DNA of 20,849 nucleotides from Paraphysomonas bandaiensis. Lineage: Eukaryota; Chrysophyceae. This document shows positions 18,043 through 20,849 of this stretch, one piece after another. The notes under the pieces are model-generated. The model was not told the DNA's origin and searched no databases. It saw only the letters and a list, made by a program, of their open reading frames with translations. Location of the stretch: positions 1 through 20,849 of the forward strand of contig CBFFRP010000624.1 of assembly GCA_965644295.1 (NCBI GenBank), given 5' to 3'. Positions within the stretch are counted from its first letter, which is position 1. Each line of letters opens with the position of its first letter. Both the position numbers and the translations under genes were made by a program.

Positions 18043-20849
18043 TACTAATAAGCGTCTATCTACCCCGAAGCCATCCACGCCAGGCTCTTGCACATTATGG
18101 AGCAAATTGACCAAGCTAGGGAGAGCGTCCCGTGGTATCTGTACGGCCGACGCCTACAAGCTCCTATGCAACATCCTTACCCGAAGTGGGTCACTAAAGC
18201 CAGAGCCAAGGACCATACTGTCATTGTCGCCGGCGACTTCAATGGCTCCATGGGAGACAAATCCGAAAGGCAGAGACATACGACCACTTGCCGACAAACT
18301 CCAACTGGCTGCACCACTCCATGAGCTTCTCCTACCCAGGAAAACATATCATACCTTCCACAGATTAGACAAAGGAATATCGCGGATCCTGATCATATTC
18401 TGCACACGCCGTTACTTCCGAACATGTCTGTTACGGACACTGGCTGCCTTGACTCCCCTCACTACTCGCAGCAGCCTTCGATCATCGACCAGTCTGGGTC
18501 GGTTTCACTGTACCGAGTCAATCATGACCCTCGACCCACTAGGAGTCGCACCTCCGAATCCCCCGTCTCAATGTAAACCCGAAGGACTCCAAGGAAATGC
18601 AGGCATACACCGCAAGACTCCTCCAACTTCATGCACAACTACCACATTTAGACAACGGATCGTCTGCCATACTCCCTCCTGAGGTGGCAGCCAACAGACT
18701 AGCGGCCATCCATCCTGACCCTCAGGCTTCGCTTGAAGCGAAGCGTCCTACGTATACACATAGCACACGACTACACGAACGTTGTCAGCGCAAACGCTCA
18801 AAGTTCAAGAATGGCTTTTCCCGGAAATGAGAGTAATACAGGAAGGAATGATCATGGTTTTGCGGATTATCCAAAAGATGTTCAATTCTGCCGGATGCAA
18901 ACGGCATGGATGGCGCGGCCCCGGCAACCACCCCACCCACGAAATCATCACTGCATGGTTCATCCGATGGGACTCCTATCTCAGGAGGTTCTCAGGGTCA
19001 CATCAAAGGCGCCTCAGGCATAGCCTGGTGCAGCCATCGCAACGCGGACCCCCGAGTAATCCTGGGTTGGAACGAAAAGCAAGCCACCAAGAAAAACCTT
19101 CTCCGAATTGCCTTGCAATGAGAGGACTTCTTCATGGAAGAGCCGGGACAGAAATGCAGGACTAGACTCACGGCTCGCACCAATCAGATGGAGGCACTGC
19201 TACAGCAGAAAGACTGCAAGCAATTCTTCAGAAAATTGGTCTCAAGGTCAAAACACCACTCCGACTTACCACGGTGAAAACAACCCGAGCGGACATCCGC
19301 CGGCACGCAAGACATTCATGAAGCAGTAATGCACTTCCGTGAACATCATGCCAAACCTCCTGGACTTGACCCTGTAGCACAACAGCTCCAGGATGACCCT
19401 GGGCAATCTGTGATCCGAGGCTCAGCGCTTGCCTTCAAGGCCTCCACCCCACTCAAGTGTTCCTCTTCCCCTGCAACTGGGGTTACGACGAGCCCCGTTG
19501 GCCCGCAACGGAACCACTCCGGCCATGGCAGCATCACACTCAAATCTACTCTTGCAAAAGACATCACCAGGGTAGATTCTACACACCTTCACTCTCTCTC
19601 CTTCAACCGCGCGCCTGGACCTCCAATGGTCTATCAACACAAGTCATTCTGGCCACCAATGGATTCCAGCGAGCTTACATCCTCACCGAATCTCTCTGGA
19701 AACATAAACATGTGCCAGGTGGAGAGGCAAGGTGGTATGCCCATTCTCAGAAACCAAGGAGAATCCTCCCTCACTAATCTAAGCAGTTGGTCTGGCGAAG
19801 TCAGTAGGAAAATATTAACAAGGATAATCGCCATGGTCCCTTGCGGGGAGGCAAAGAAAGTTTTGCATCCGTCCCAGCATGATTGTCGCTGGAGGGAACA
19901 GGACGGACTGGCAGTACTCCAGGTGCTCAGCTGGAAGAAGCAAGACGAAAAGGCGACCGGCAAATATGTACACTCTGGGACTTCAAGAAGGTATTAAACT
20001 CCAGTGCGCCTAACCTGTGCATCTCGCGTGGGCACGACTGGGCGTTCGGACGTGTAGTTGACTGGTTTGGCAACTTAGATGCCGGCGTTAACATTTCCCC
20101 TGGACACCATTCATCGCCGACAACATGAAGAACCCGTTCTCCTTGACCTCCTGACTCCGCAGACAGCCCGCACTTCATTACACCTATTCAGTCTGGTTTA
20201 AATGAGGTGCCTCACCCAAAGGCACAGAGTCCCATGCATACAGGTGGCACTCTGACATCAGCCTCTCCCATTGGCTGGACATTGAACTGTCAACAACGAG
20301 TCCAACATTTACCAACCTGTTCAACTCACGACTCCGACTACCGGCAAAATAAAGATCTCCTTCGCGGATGATCTTAACTAGTAGCTAAATCCATACGCTG
20401 CCCAACTCATTTGTATAGCTCTCTGCGTTCTGTGCTAGAATGGAACTCTCATCCCCAAAGTAGTTTGCACAGTGTTCCGATCCTACAAGATTCCAACAGA
20501 GTCACTCCGACCCCATTGGCTACATCATTCTCTACGACCAGATCAGCAGTCCACCAGGTCTCTCCAAACATCACTAGAGTCGATACATTACCTCGGAGCA
20601 GACCTTCCTCTCACAATCACAGACAGAGCCTCCCATGATTGTCAAATACACAAAGTCGACCACACCTAGGGATTAAACAGGCCTCAGCCGGCTGTAAAGT
20701 CATGGTTATCGAGACCCAAATCATACCGACTGCTCTATAGAGCCACCAGCTTCATGGCCACTACACTGGTACAGAGAAATTGACGCTGCTTGCGCAGCCA
20801 CTCCTACAGAAGGCCCTCAGTCCATTTGAATTACCCCACGGAACTGATC
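18043..20849 (+). pseudogene. Decayed endonuclease C-terminus and reverse transcriptase
   Basis: The endonuclease continues from about 18020 in the +1 frame as VGGAHTLVLISVYLPRSHPR. VIVAGDFNGSMGD appears in a further frame (18220-18258). SRI-DHI with DSPHYS near 18390-18470 corresponds to the C-terminal endonuclease motifs. Reverse-transcriptase-linked pieces then follow: MRVIQEGMIMVLRIIQKMF (about 18828), EIITAWFIRWDSYLRRF (about 18941), RAPGPPMV with an ESLWKHKHVPG segment (19608-19720), SNLSSW...EVSRKILTRII (about 19780-19830) and ISFADDLN with the FADD polymerase box at 20361-20372. These lie in different frames separated by many stops, so no functional enzyme is encoded as read. Conventional LINE order is kept, which argues against internal rearrangement. 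Several expected RT motifs between 19830 and 20350 were not recognised. The element runs off the right edge. Confidence 0.75.

Larger units (their letters stand above)
12831..20849 (+). mobile_element. Non-LTR (LINE-like) retroelement, 3' end outside the window
   Basis: An AP-endonuclease-like domain followed by a degenerate reverse transcriptase with a FADD box defines a LINE-type element on the plus strand. No long terminal repeats, integrase or RNase H block were recognised. The 5' boundary is uncertain: the ORF starts at 13924 and the repeats at 12831-13820 may belong to it. The 3' boundary, tail and target-site duplication are not in the window. The plus strand across the ORF is rich in C and A and poor in G, unlike the host genes. 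Confidence 0.8.

Noticed and set aside
1-20849. CRISPR arrays, tRNA, rRNA or bacterial operons
   Set aside because: No regularly spaced identical repeats, no cloverleaf or rRNA signature noticed by eye, and gene structure is clearly eukaryotic with introns.

Overview
The window is eukaryotic nuclear DNA at or next to a chromosome end. It opens with C-strand CCCTAA-type telomeric repeats. It then carries three intron-rich protein genes with short GT-AG introns (43-104 nt, mostly 45-65), several with a CTAAC/TTAAC-like branch site near the acceptor. The TTAGGG-type telomere, compact introns, a BUB3 and an MCM2 of ordinary length, and hAT and non-LTR elements fit a small-genome unicellular eukaryote. 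I cannot name the lineage from sequence alone.

Layout. 1-90: degenerate telomeric repeats. 188-1441 (-): complete six-exon BUB3 (325 aa). 1442-1932: divergent promoter region. 1933-3987 (+): seven-exon protein with three RRM domains (574 aa). 3988-4580: AT-rich spacer. 4581-6615: a hAT DNA transposon with 22-bp perfect terminal inverted repeats, an 8-bp target duplication (7/8 match) and a frameshifted transposase remnant. 6616-7502: spacer with a 72-nt imperfect hairpin and a diverged 65-bp direct repeat. 7503-10820 (-): complete nine-exon MCM2 (944 aa), with zinc finger, Walker A, Walker B and arginine finger. 10821-12609: non-coding or decayed DNA with an inverted interstitial telomeric repeat near 11255 and possible remains of a spliced gene (11644-12270). 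12610-12742: a 133-bp MITE with a perfect 8-bp target duplication and the same termini as the hAT element.

12831-20849 is a non-LTR (LINE-like) retroelement region. Degenerate long repeats (12831-13820) precede a 1372-codon open frame (13924-18042). In order this frame encodes a Thr/Pro/Ser-rich N-terminus, an OTU-like cysteine-protease motif set, a SET methyltransferase-like domain and the start of an AP-endonuclease-like (EEP) domain. A frameshift near 18020 breaks the endonuclease. From there to the window end the endonuclease C-terminus and reverse transcriptase survive only as fragments in shifting frames, including a FADD catalytic box at 20361-20372.

The host genes are core cell-cycle and RNA-binding housekeeping functions and do not form a pathway island. 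BUB3 and the RRM gene are head-to-head; MCM2 stands alone between transposon-rich stretches. The most unusual content is the retroelement, which combines OTU-like, SET and endonuclease domains in one reading frame.
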